A DNA stretch of 64,000 nucleotides, taken from NCBI GenBank assembly GCA_007258455.2, contig VDFB02000001.1:17542162-17606161 (forward strand), written 5' to 3'. Under the pieces are notes generated by a model. The model saw only the letters and a program-made list of their open reading frames with translations. It was not told where the DNA came from and made no database searches. The first letter of the stretch is position 1, and each line of letters opens with the position of its first letter. Origin of the DNA: Sequoia sempervirens (Eukaryota > Streptophyta > Pinopsida > Cupressales > Cupressaceae). Shown piece by piece: positions 33,230-44,315 of this stretch. The position numbers and the translations under genes were made by a program.

Positions 33230-33700
33230 CCAACTTTGGTCATTGTTTGGAATTGCCGGTTGGACTATCACTCGTACACAATTTTTTTTGTGAATGAGAT
33301 CGGAGGCAGGATCAAACTGGGATTCAATTGATGCCATGCAATCTACATCTGTATTCTATTCTCGGGGCACCTTCTAAATTTTGAGGGCCTAAAAACCCTC
33401 AATTAGGTCCCAAACTCGGTGTCTATAGGATCACATGCGAACATTCTTAGTCATATAAATTCCTTGAACTTGATTGACTACTAGTTCAAAATCTTCAAAC
33501 ACCATTAATTGCTTTATGCCCATTCATTCCACAAGGATGATACCTTGATCTAGTCCTTCATATTGAGCTTCATTCTTCAAGAAAGCAAACTAGAAGCAAA
33601 AAGACCTTAGTGTCTTTTCATTCTGTGAGTACATTAAACATATCCTAGCTCCTGCACCATTTTTGCATCTTTCTCCGTCGAAATGCAATGTCCATAACTC
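33230..33700 (-). pseudogene. Additional RNase H (aRNH) of element A, upstream of RT
   Basis: Minus-strand translation from about 33698 gives LWTLHFDGERCKNGAGARIC, the start of an RNase H fold with the first catalytic Asp. Next come NEAQYEGL (catalytic Glu region), then VFEDFELVVNQVQGIY, where related proteins have GDSELVVNQV, so the second Asp position is disturbed. The end is YRHRVWDLIEG and VPRE plus DVDCMAS. This is the second, archaeal-type RNase H typical of the Tat group. It lies between protease and RT, a position I recall for one Tat sub-branch. Seven or more in-frame stops are present. Confidence 0.75.
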
Positions 33701-33859
33701 TGTGGCTTGAACATTCTCTGGTTTCCAACAACCTTTGGGAGCATTAGATCTTCATCGTTGATGACATAGGTTCCCAACTTGGTGGCATGGTAATTGCCAA
33801 AAGGATCAACATCTATATTTTTGCTCAAAAGAGAATCTTCTTGATCAATGCGATCTTTG

Positions 33860-34454
33860 GTCATTTTTCATCTTCTAGTAGCTTAGCGCAATACATTTCT
33901 TGCTTGGTGATAGAAGTATGAGTAGTCTCAAAGTTGATCATATCCTCATTGGCCACATGTTCTAAATGCAAAGCTTCAGATTCTATCTTCATTTTTGCAC
34001 CATGCTTGGTCCTGACAATCATGTGCGACGAATCTAGGGACAAATATCCTCCCACCTTTGAAGTAAATTCTCAAGATAGACAAAGGCTAAACATGGGGGG
34101 AACAACAATGATCATAGTATTCTATGGCACCGTGATCATAGGATAGGTGAATAGAGTCAAGGGAAGATCCTTGATGAGACCGAGGGTTTCAACTCTATTT
34201 CCGTCAAGATCCATCACCCCCTTTTTTAAAGGTTCATAAGTAAGCCCTAAAGCTTCATCTATCTATTTAGGCATAATTGTGGTGTTGGCACCAGAGCCAA
34301 TCATGGCATTGTGTAATAACTTCTCTCCCACAATAAGTGCTAGGAAGAAGGGTTTGGGTTTTAGGTTATCTCTTACCTCAGCAGGAGCTTCCATTGTGCT
34401 ATTTGTGAGAATTTTGGCCAGAGGTGATTGATCAATAGCCTTTCCTTTGAGCAA
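33860..34454 (-). pseudogene. Decayed aspartic protease of element A
   Basis: The frame 34454-34263 ends in AMIGSGANTTIMPK, where retrotransposon proteases have D-S-G. Here the catalytic Asp codon is replaced by Gly (GGC). The following stretch (about 34260-33860) keeps the protease fold sequence, including the segment FTSKVGGYLSLDSSHMIVRT at about 34075-34016. The enzyme would have cleaved Gag-Pol. Loss of the only catalytic Asp and in-frame stops make it dead. Confidence 0.8.
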
Positions 34455-34469
34455 TCACCTCTTTGGTTC

Positions 34470-36142
34470 AATGATTAGATCCTCTCAGAGTGCCTTCTGT
34501 AGTAATGTATTTTTTTTGGGATAGCTAATATATCCCAAAGAGACACATTGGCAAATGATTTTTTCAATTGTTCCACCACATTGAAGGGTGGTAGATTTAG
34601 AAATTTCTATTGTTTAGCTCTTGATATAACAATTTCCTTCACAGCTGACATTGTCACACCATTGTGGAGGTGCTAGGGTCTTGGTCGGAAGCACTTTTAG
34701 GTTGCAGACTAACTAGTTGCAGGACAACTGGTTCACCCATGAATCTCCTCTTTGAGCAAGTGTTGTAATTAGACTATACTTGCCGTGTTTTAGATGTAGA
34801 TGCCTCATTAGAAAACAATGCTTCTTCTTCTTCCATCCACGAGAAGAGTGCATGATTGGGAGTGATTTCTTCTTCTTGTTCTAGTGATATCCCCTGCATT
34901 TGTATGGTAATCACTGCATCGTCAATTTATGAAGAGGTATACACATAGCTTCTCGGGTCTAACATTATGTTTTGATTGTGTTGCTCCACCACCTTTTGTT
35001 GTAGGTTGTCACATGGATAGTTTTAGGGCATGTGTGAATTGCCGCAAGGGAAACACCAGGGGTTAGTGTCATCCACTAAATTGTTCTGCCCCGTAGTGAA
35101 CTCTTTTCTTGAACTTAGATTGGTGCTTTGTAGTGGAGTGGGTGCCAGCACTATCAAATTTCTTGTTTTTTTCTATGGATTTGTGCGGGCGCCTCCTTGG
35201 AATTGGTTTTGTTGGTAAGGGGACCTTCCTCCTTGATAATTCTAGTAGGTTGACTTTGGAGGTATGGCCTAGTTTCTCTTGATAATAGTTATCTTGTGGC
35301 CATATGCCACAACATTTCCTTGATGTAACTCATATCCTCCTTGGAAGAACCAGATGTAGAAGCAACATTCTGAGGCACACTCAGATATGTGTACATGGAA
35401 TGAGGAGGAGTTGGTGCCCTGGTAGAAGGCATCTCCTAAGTAGGAATTGATATTTTTGGAAATATAGGAATGATGGGATGAGGTGGCAATTTTCTAGTGT
35501 CTATCAAATTGTTCTCCACCTTAACAATGACACTATATATGTTCCTAGTAGTGTGGTTCTGCTGAGAGACTAGATCATCATGGAAATGTCAAGGTTGATA
35601 TATTTCAAATAGAACATAAATGCTAGATTGGGTGGCAAGCGAATATTAACTTGAATCCTCTACTAGCTAGTATGGAACCGGGCATTAAAGTTAGCCATGG
35701 CTTCATGCAGGGCCCGCTTTATGACTTACAACTAATAATATAATGAGGATCGGTCTCCTTCGTTTGAGAATCTTTGGTAAAAAGGATCTCCAAGCTCATC
35801 CCAGGTATTGATAGTGTTTTCTTGTAGTGTCTGGTACCAATCTAGTTCCTTGCCTCTGAAAGAGGCGGTGAGCAACCTTAGCACTATATTTTGGTCTGTA
35901 ATGCCATGTACTAGACATACATCTACAATATCTTGCAGATGTTCGGATGGTGTTCTTGAGCTATCTCCGATGAATTTAGGTATAGCTTTTAGGGTGGAAA
36001 CCGTGATGGTGGCCCAAATGATAGGTGCTATTGGCACTACAAGAGGACTTTCAGCATCCCATGCCACATAATTTATGTTAGCGACAGGCAACATGGCTAG
36101 CGAAAAGGGAAAAGGAAGCAAAATGTTCACTAATTGGGTCAT
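34470..36142 (-). pseudogene. Decayed Gag of element A
   Basis: The open stretch 36142-35732 begins 148 bp after the LTR. It carries a retrotransposon Gag domain with IPKFIGDSSRTPSEHLQDI, a short helix-rich stretch, then LDWYQTL and a WDELGDPFYQRF segment matching the Gag core of Tat-like elements. The frame continues with stops. A zinc-knuckle-like CFPCGNSH sits near 35060-35030. In an active element Gag forms the virus-like particle. No continuous frame longer than 136 codons survives. Confidence 0.8.
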
Positions 36143-36256
36143 AGACTATACTGTTCCTAATGGTGGTACTAATAAACCAAGATTATTTATTGCTTGGGAC
36201 CTAGTAACAGGCCGATGGCTCATACACCCTTCTTAAAATTAGATTCATTTAATCCT

Positions 36257-36275
36257 AGTCTCACTAGGCATGCCA
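36257..36275 (-). promoter_or_regulatory. Primer-binding site of element A
   Basis: The minus strand reads TGGCATGCCTAGTGAGACT, starting 14 bases inside the LTR. It resembles the PBS of element G (TGGCACACCCAGTGGGACT), most differences being C/T or G/A. The primer tRNA was not identified. Confidence 0.6.
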
Positions 36276-36289
36276 GGAAAAAGAAAAAT

Positions 36290-37591
36290 TGTTGATGCTA
36301 AAAATTGGCAGGGTAACAACCCTTTGTGGGAATCTAAGTTTATGGGGGACTTATTGCACTAAACTGAGTGACCTTCAGATTTTTAAAGAAGTTGACTTCT
36401 TTTGTAATTGGGTTTTTGGAATAAGAAAGTGAAACAAATATTAAAATAAAGAATCTAAGGCGATGCACTAGAATTTAGATAAAAGGCATGATAAACCTAT
36501 CTTTTGGATATGATCTAAGGGGCCACTTAGCAATTTACCATGTCCTAGAATAACAAAAATTAAAGATTGCAGCATGAACAACTCATTCAATGACATAAAA
36601 TAATTTTCACACCCATTTACTGACAAGAGGAGTCAAAAGACATGATCTAAACCAACAAACTTGCATTCAAATTATAGAAGTACGACAAATAAACCATTCA
36701 AACAATAATGACATAGTATAAAGTTTATCAATAGCAAAAGAAAACAAAGAGGCCAAACAATGGAACAACATGTGAGTTCTTGCAGCAATCTAAACAATAA
36801 AAGGTCTAGTGTCTCTCTAAAATTCTGTAACTCTTAAACTAGTGGAACTTGAAAAAATATGTAGCATGTAATCTTCGAACTCAAAACCCCTCTTTAGAAG
36901 CAAAGAGTAGTATATATATAGCGAGCCTCCCATGGCTTGGCGAGCAGTAACTGAAAAGATTCAGAATCCTAAGCAATGATGTCACAATAATGATTACTCT
37001 TGGCCATTGTAACAAAAAAGGTTTGGACCATAGCATCAGGTCACCTCCCATCTAGGTGCATTCCCTATGAATGATGTCAGTGGTCCTAACAAAGCCCCAT
37101 GCAAAAAAGTTCTGCCTCCTCATATAGATAGTTAGAACACATGGTAGCATATCACAACCCATAGTTTAGTTCATCCCTTGCGTTGAAGAAGTGTGCGCTA
37201 AAGAGACACGTGGCAGTGTTTCACTACCTGTGGTCAATTTTTTCCTTCCTTCATTGAAAGCTTGCACTAAGATGACACATAGCAACAATGTTTACTATAT
37301 ACACCTCTTGTGGTGCCAACCAAATCTTAATGTGAATGGGAGCTATGTGGCACATAGGTGGAGCCTGATGAGGAAGTGAAGGGAAGCAATTAAAAAAAAC
37401 CCGCGGTGAAGACACATGGGAGCATAGCGGGGGCCGATAGAAGAACAAAGGAGAGAATTCCCTTGGAGAGTGCTGAGCGGACACGAGGCTGCAGTGATAT
37501 CAAAAAGGGGTCGACGGTATTCATTTGAAGGCATGGGCCAGTACTTAGCCAAAAACAAAACCCGAAGGGAGGATGGTGAATTTTGCATTCA
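36290..37591 (-). repeat. 5' LTR of element A
   Basis: It aligns by eye with 5544-6771 over its whole length. It is about 75 bp longer because the left copy lacks a stretch corresponding to about 37300-37390. A TATA-like run (TATATATATAG on plus, 36912-36922) lies in the middle and would serve minus-strand transcription. Similarity to the other copy stops exactly at CATTCA (37591). Confidence 0.85.
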
Positions 37592-38160
37592 AATTAATTA
37601 AATAAATTAAATTTATTTATTATTTTAATCATTCCCTCTATAGTCCAATTATAATTTAATAAATTTAGTATTTATTTAATTAATTTCAGTATTCATATCC
37701 CTATCTTCAAAAAGCTAAGTATATATGAATTATGTATTCCTTGTTTTCTCCTCTATGGTTAAATTTTCACATTTCAAGCTTATACATGGACCGCACTTCC
37801 CAAATATCCATAAAGTGCTCTCATTCAATCTTATCCATCCATTCAATCTAAAATTACTTAGCCCTTCACATGTCTCAAAGAAATGACTTTTTGGACTTCC
37901 AAAAAGATCCTTTTTTATCGTCACCATCCATATTCTCTCAAAACTAACTCCACCACCCAAATCCATTAGATCATAGAGCTCCTTTTGTGTACCAATTGCA
38001 AGGTCCCACTCAAAGATATCATATGGCTCCAATCATCTCAAGAAATTATGTTTATTAATATCTCCAATAAATCATAGCCCTTGATCCATTGTCCCAGGAC
38101 TCTATAAGTAGCATATCATATGGGATATTTTATATACTTCATAAATAAAAGGTTATGTTG
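37592..38160 (+). repeat. LTR-like fragment C, right part with TATA and polyA signals
   Basis: This continues the AT-rich sequence interrupted at 5543. It contains a TATA-like TCTATAAGTAG at 38101 and AATAAA at 38144-38149, spaced as in an LTR R region. The right end is not defined. A 100-codon minus-strand frame at 37730-38032 has no recognisable motif and is treated as chance. Confidence 0.4.
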
Positions 38161-39780
38161 TTAGAGTAAGAATATCAACATACCACCATTCTCTGATAAA
38201 AAAAGCTTGAGTATATCCACAGTCTTAGTATGTAAGAAGAAGTCTGAGAGATTTTCTTGTCTTTCACTTTTGGGTGAACTTGCCTCTTGGAGGTGACAAT
38301 TGAGCATGAGATAAAGGTTTCAATTTATTTCTTAAGTCTTTTATTTATGTTTCATGCTTGCTTGATCATACAGAAAAATATGCCCTCCCTCAAGGATTCT
38401 AGCAACTTACATAAATTGTAATTCATTTATTTAATGTGTATGATAACAACCAATATACATTATGATATTGAAAACAAGATTCATCTAGATAATTCTTAAT
38501 TCATGAGTAGTGTTTCACACAACCCCATCTCTTATGAGAATGAATATTTAACTTAACGCTCATTCCATCTAGGTGATGCTCACAAGGCTCAATATCATGA
38601 CTTCTCGAGAGGTAACCTAGACCTATATTACTTCGACTCATTTCTGCTTAAATATGGAGTTTCTCCAAGACCAACCTCACTTAGCTTGCTACCTCATTTG
38701 TAAAAAAATTGACAAATATTGTACCTTATTTTAAATAAATAAGATAATTTTTTAAAGCATATATGCATAAAAAAATTGTTAAATGCAATAATTGTTCACA
38801 ACAACAATTAATTAAAAGATAAATATAAATAAACTTAGAAATCAAAATTAAATATAAACTTGAACAAGTAATTAAAAGATAACTAAATTAAATAATTTAA
38901 AATTATTGAGATCAAAGTTAAAGCTAAGCCTTTTAACAACACTATCGGGGCTTTAGCAACTTGGCTTTGTAATCGATTTATTTGACTTAACATATCTAAT
39001 AACAGATAATGCATATCATAACCATTATTAGTCCCGCCTATCTATAGGAGGAGACTATGGCTTTGTATTCGATTTAATCAACTTAACATATCTAATAACA
39101 GACAATGCTTATCATAACCATTATTAGTCCCGCCTATCTATAGGAGGAGACTAATGTTTTTGGTTTGCTTTTTTCACTATTAATGCTTTTGTGGGGAGTC
39201 ATCTAAACAGTTTAACCTATGATCAGAAGAAATTTTCCTATTAAACTGTAATTTCAACAATTTATTTCCAATTTTCTATTGGCAGTTCATAATTTCCCTG
39301 GGAGTTTATGGCTTTTTATAATTACAAATTCATAAAAAATATATCGTGACGAATCAAAAACAAATAGATTGTGCTTGGACAGTTTAAGGTAATGTTTTTA
39401 TGAATCATATCCATATTAATTTGCATAGGAGGTAATGTCTTTCTAATGTTTTCACTGTTTTTTTTGTAGCGAAGGCACATGGACAGTAGATGGTTGTGTG
39501 GCATTTTACAAAGAGGTTCACCTGAATTTTCTATGCTTCCGCATTTTTGATTCATGCATACCAGGCCAGTTGCATTGATAACAAGACAAAAATCTCCGTT
39601 CAGGTTTAGTTCTCTAGAAAGCTCCATCAGGGTTAGTTCCAAGAACATGATGTCTTTTGAGCTTTTTCAGTGCCTTACTATCGCGAGTGCAACTGGAACG
39701 TTTGGTGCTTGCGTCCATTGTGCAGGATAGGATCTCCATTTCTTTAGCTAGGCAAATCCTGTCTCCATTCTAGCTTGGGA
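38161..39780. other. Unassigned sequence with a 96-bp tandem duplication
   Basis: No intact gene. A minus-strand frame at 39648-39322 (containing GDFCLVINATGLVCMNQKCG) looks somewhat Cys-rich, but I cannot match it to a family. A T-rich tract ending in TAG before 39468 resembles a plus-strand splice acceptor. Evidence is too weak for a gene call. Confidence 0.3.
38963..39153. repeat. Tandem duplication of a 96-bp unit
   Basis: Copy 1 is 38963-39058 and copy 2 is 39059-39153. Both begin GGCTTTGTA and end in TAGGAGGAGACTA, with a handful of differences and no spacer. Confidence 0.9.
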
Positions 39781-39787
39781 GGATTCA

Positions 39788-40015
39788 TTGATGCCTACTA
39801 AAGTTGGCTTCTTTACCATAATCTAGATGAGGTAGATTATGAGGCTTGGATAGCAGGCGTCTTCATTTGCAGCAACTTAAAGACCCTTAGGCTTCAAGGT
39901 TGTGGGAGGATTGACTCTAATCCTGATCCGATTGAGCATTTGGGTTATTGCCCTGTATTTGGTCATCACACCTTGTTGTCCTGCACCGTCACCGCTCCCC
40001 CCACTCGCCCTGAGT
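39788..40015 (+). pseudogene. Possible leucine-rich-repeat gene fragment
   Basis: After a TAA near 39800, one plus-strand frame reads WLLYHNLDEVDYEAWIAG and then VFICSNLKTLRLQGCGRI, ending at a TAG near 40018. The segment CSNLKTLRLQGCGRI resembles a cysteine-containing LRR such as those of plant F-box/LRR proteins. It is short and unsupported by a second repeat, so this is tentative. Confidence 0.25.
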
Positions 40016-40214
40016 ATTAGGAATAGGAGGAAGCCCCTATGTGTAGTTTACCTCTCTAATTAAGGAGAGTCTTGAAAAAATAGATTCTATAAAGATTAAT
40101 GGTGGAATGGCCAGTTTTCAAGCTCATTTTTTGACATGTTTGAGAAAAAATGTAAGTCGACTTAGCACTTTTCTTAAAGTTTCTAGTTTTAGGTATGATC
40201 ATGCATTTTGTTAG

Positions 40215-40333
40215 CAAGGAGGATCAAATGGCTCTGTTGCTGAGGAGCATCCTTATGGTGAACACCCTTCAAGAACTCTTTTTGTAAGAAATATTAACAT
40301 CAATGTGGAGGATAGCGAACTACGAGACCTTTT
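40215..40333 (+). pseudogene. Mei2-like RNA-binding protein fragment (start of RRM1)
   Basis: In one frame the plus strand encodes GSNGSVAEEHPYGEHPSRTL followed by FVRNININ and VEDSELRDLF. This matches the segment leading into the first RRM of plant Mei2-like proteins, including the RNP-2-like FVRNIN strand. It is preceded by TTTTGTTAG at 40206-40214, a possible splice acceptor. After 40333 the similarity stops without a GT at the expected point, and a stop follows. About 40 codons compared with several hundred for the family: a gene fragment, not a gene. Confidence 0.7.
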
Positions 40334-41120
40334 TAAGTTACATATCTGTTATTTGTAACAAGATTTGGTTGAATTGATTTTGAAGAATCATAGTTCTCTA
40401 TTGATAGGGCTCTTTAGATGGAGTAAACAACTATATTCTTGAGACTTGAATAGTTTGGATGCTTATATGCAAACTTTTTTTGTGCTTTATTGTTGTTCAC
40501 AATTTGGTTTACAAATTAATTATCATAGGTCTTCTATGTGGGTACAAATTCTAAACATTAGACGAATACAAAACACACGTGCAAAGGAAGTTGGAAAAAC
40601 AGGGGCAGCTGTCAAACAGAATTATGAATAATGGATAGGTTGTTTATGTAATCCCCTTGGATAGGTAAATGAATATATTTGATTAATGTATCTAGGAATT
40701 GAATTCATAGTTATCTGCCTAAAGGATGGAAGCTGACTACTCCTAGAGTTGGTCTTGATAGATCGAGGTATCTGAAACACCCTATGTTCAGATATTTTTT
40801 GCATGCATCCACAAAGCTTGTCTCCAAAAATAAAAAGTAGGCATTTTCTTCTCATAAAAAATTATAAGAAAAGGAAGTGAAATGCACTACCATTTGATTC
40901 TCAAAATAATTGATTAGTTCTCCTTTCAGGGCACAAGAACATATTGCTCAAGGTTCTCCCTCAAGAGCATTTATCATGATTTTAGTGTAACATTTTCTCA
41001 GTAGAACTTTGAGATAAAGATCCTGTTCAAACACCGCTTTTAGATAAGAGATATGGATGTGCTCTTTATTAATTTAATCTGAGATATACCATAGAAACAC
41101 AAATCAAAATATATCATATA
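40334..41120. other. No gene seen
   Basis: AT-rich sequence with short chance frames (40446-40631, 40622-40855) that show no family resemblance. Confidence 0.4.
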
Positions 41121-41466
41121 AATACAAGAAACTAACAACTTCATTTTTCTCATGCTGAATAACAGCATATGAAATAGGAGTTTATCAATCTTAAAAACTA
41201 GATTGATTTTTCAATCTAAGATTTCTAGACTTAAAGAATTTATTGGATTAATAGAGAGTTTCCTGGTGACTATAAGATTTGTCTCTCAAAACATAATATT
41301 TGGTATAGTAATAGTGATTAGGGTTTACAATACAAGAAACTAATGGCTTTCATTTTCCTCATGTTGAATAGCAACATCTGAAATTGAAGTTCAGCAATCC
41401 TTAAAACTGGGTTGATTTTTCAATCTAAGACTTCTAAACTTAAAGAATTTATTGGATTAATAAAGA
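41121..41466. repeat. Direct repeat of about 138 bp
   Basis: 41121-41258 and 41329-41466 share AATACAAGAAACTAA at the start and CTTAAAGAATTTATTGGATTAAT near the end, with about 85-90 percent identity by eye and a 70-bp spacer. Confidence 0.85.
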
Positions 41467-44315
41467 AAATTTAGGTTGAGGGGAGAAAAAAATATTTAAA
41501 TATTGAATGCAATATTACTGGCAAGAGGAAAGCTAACATTGTTACACACTACCCAAAGAAATTGTAAAAAGCAAATTCTACTAATCTACAAAATAAAGAA
41601 CATGAACTCCAAACACAAAAAGACTTGCGAACAAGTATTGGATATATTTGTTTACTTGTATCTTCTATTTTGTTGACCACCAACATTTTCCTCTATATTT
41701 GTTGCATTTTCTATTTTACTTGGAAAGTCACCCACTGTGATTTGTGAGGACAAGAAGATTGGAGTAAGTGTTTGCTTTTATTTTTATTCAGTTATGGACT
41801 TCTCTATGAGAAGGTCGAATATACTACCTATGTAATCTAGTTTTTCAGCATTCATATTTGTTTTTATCTTTGTTTGCTTGGACATGAGTGCTCGTCCTTT
41901 AGCTAAGCATGGCCTCAGACTACCATATGCACTTAAGAAAGTTTTAAATGTATAGACTAGTACTTATCATTGGTGGGAATGTTAGCAACTCAGAGGTTTT
42001 TCAATTAACTATTAAATATGCACCTCTCAACTTGTTGCTCAATTCAACTATCATCTTTACTTTGCTGAACACGAACATGAATTTTTACCTCATCAAACTT
42101 TAACTTGAACAGGGACCTTGAATTTATATTGAATTAGTATACTGCATTTCAATTTTTTAAAGGTAATTTTGTTTAACATATGCATGATATGTGATATTCT
42201 GAACTTAATTTTCGTTTCTTACCCTGTAAATATGTACATATTTGTATTTTTTACTGTACTTGTAACTGATTCCAATTTGACAACTTAGGTATCTCCAATT
42301 GTTTCAGATTGCCAAGATTGCCACCATTGTATTGCCTTTTGCTTTATTGCTTTTGCTTTATTGGTTTTGTACTAGTTATGTCATGTATTATAGATTACCC
42401 TGGAGTCTGCACAACCTGTTGTTTCTTTCTTAAGATCTAGATTGTCTCCTTTATCTAGTTCATGTGCTCTATATTAAATTAATTGCATTTAGTCTTAGCT
42501 CTCCACCGTTATATCAATTTACCTAGCTTTATGAAATAATGCTTTTTGATAGTAAAATTGAAGAGTGTGAGAAATGAAAATGAAAATATCTATTTAATTA
42601 ATAGCATTTATGTTTCCTCTGTGTGACCTATTTTTGTTTATATCTTCAAAGATTGTTCATTGGCTCTTTATTTTCTCCTGCCCATTTTCCTTTTCTTTTT
42701 GTTGATTCCTCACATGGTTTTAGATTACCACCTTTGTATGAGTGGTTGAGAATTGAAAAATTGGTGTTTTATATATTCTAGGTTACAATCTGTTTCTTAA
42801 TTCTCTTGCACTTAATTTTTTTTCTTCTATATAGTGCACACACTTTCTATTAAATTAATTGCATTTAGTTTTAGTGGATTTTCTTTTTCTGTTTATTTTG
42901 GTTAACATGTTTTATGTATTCTAGGTAACAACATGTCTTTCCAGCAATATTTTAAAGATTGTTGTTCTATTATGCATTCAAATGAAGCAGGCAAAAGTAA
43001 TCTATAAGCAGTCTTTTAGTGCTTTGTTTGCAATATGTAAAAGCCTTGGATAAATATATACACATATTGTCTAACCTACATGTATAAATAAATTTATAGA
43101 AATATAATTAATAATTTCCAATACATGATTTTCAAGATTCATTTTGTTTTCTTCAATGACATTATCTCTAGAAACATAACCCCCCACTAGAGCACCTTCT
43201 ATTCTAATAATTTTTCAAGAAGCGTACAACACGCTTAGAATCTCTTTACAAAGTTTGAGTCTACTGAGAAAGAAACACTTCAAGTTATTTTGGTTTTACG
43301 CTTAGCACAGTATCCATAACATGGCCAAATGTTGACATATCAACCTAAGGTCTATCAAATAAAACAACATGCATAGAAAAAGGATTTGATATTTAGGATA
43401 AAAATTGTAATTTAGACAACATAACTCAGAGATTCATCACAATCCTAAGAATCTTGATGGGACTAAACTGCTAACTGATTATAGCATAAGCGGTATACAG
43501 TAGGACATTATTTTGAAAAACCAAGATATGTCAATTAGCAATGTATATAAAAAGGATAAATCACATTGCTAATTTTTTATATACAATTATTAAATCTGTG
43601 GCCCAGGTATAGATCCTCTTTGACATGAGAAGATGGCCGATATTTCCAATGGATGGATGAGGTTGTAAAGTGACAGTTATGTTGAGCAAGATTCAGGTTT
43701 ACAAATCTTAAGAATGTCATTCAAGCTTACTGTATGTAGCTTTAAAGGTAGCCCATACCTTGCCCAGGAAGAATTGACTAGATTTAAAGTAGTTATGTAT
43801 TTTCTATCGATGCAATTTTTCCATTTGAAAACAAAAAAGGTTGTTTCAATCAATCGGAGTATAATAGGAGTGGTTTCAAAATTTCTTTTGTCCAAGTGGC
43901 TTATCTGAAAGAAGTTTGGAATAAGTAATATGGCTTAAAAAGGTCACAATGTCATAGACGGATTAGTTATTTTTCGCATAGACTTATAAGAAATATGATA
44001 TTTGGTCATCGTCACGTCTGCGTTGTTTATTTAAGTCTTGATTATGGCTATACATAGGTGGTTGTTGATTTCGCTGCAACTTGGTGTAGTCCTCGTCAGA
44101 TTATTAGTCTAGACTTTGTTGAACAATAAAAAAAATACACAAAATGTTGTGTTTTGACCTTGAAGGTTGTTGTTGATGAGTTGTAGGTATGTTCCTAAAA
44201 TGATATGATGAGCTCATGAATCTTTAATAGATTTATTTGAATCAATAATTCATGCTTTTTTCAATTTTATGATCTTAATTGTTTGATTATATTATGCGAA
44301 TTTCACGATTGTATG
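41467..44315. other. AT-rich region, no gene seen
   Basis: T-rich, intron-like on the plus strand. A 27-bp phrase TATTAAATTAATTGCATTTAG occurs at about 42473 and 42848. Frames at 43677-43908 overlap on both strands and have no recognisable motif. Confidence 0.4.

Larger units (their letters stand above)
5544..37591 (-). mobile_element. Ty3/gypsy element A (Tat-like), containing nested element B
   Basis: Two LTR copies bound the element: 5544-6771 and 36290-37591, both starting TGTTGATGC and ending CATTCA on the plus strand. Internal order on the minus strand is PBS, Gag, protease, aRNH, RT, RNase H, integrase, an antisense ORF, and a sense coiled-coil ORF. Removing B (8641-26025) leaves roughly 14.7 kb. 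The flanks are AT-rich (TTAAT before 5544, AATTA after 37591) and do not give an exact duplication. Stops and active-site changes throughout show it is inactive. Confidence 0.85.

Noticed and set aside
37730..38032. 100-codon minus-strand frame
   Set aside because: No motif recognised; lies in LTR-like sequence C next to its TATA and polyA signals on the other strand.
39322..39648. Cys-rich minus-strand frame as a host gene
   Set aside because: No family match, no supporting exon on either side; left as unassigned.
43677..43908. Overlapping plus and minus frames of 64 and 72 codons
   Set aside because: No motif, no start context, no conservation evidence; typical of chance in AT-rich DNA.
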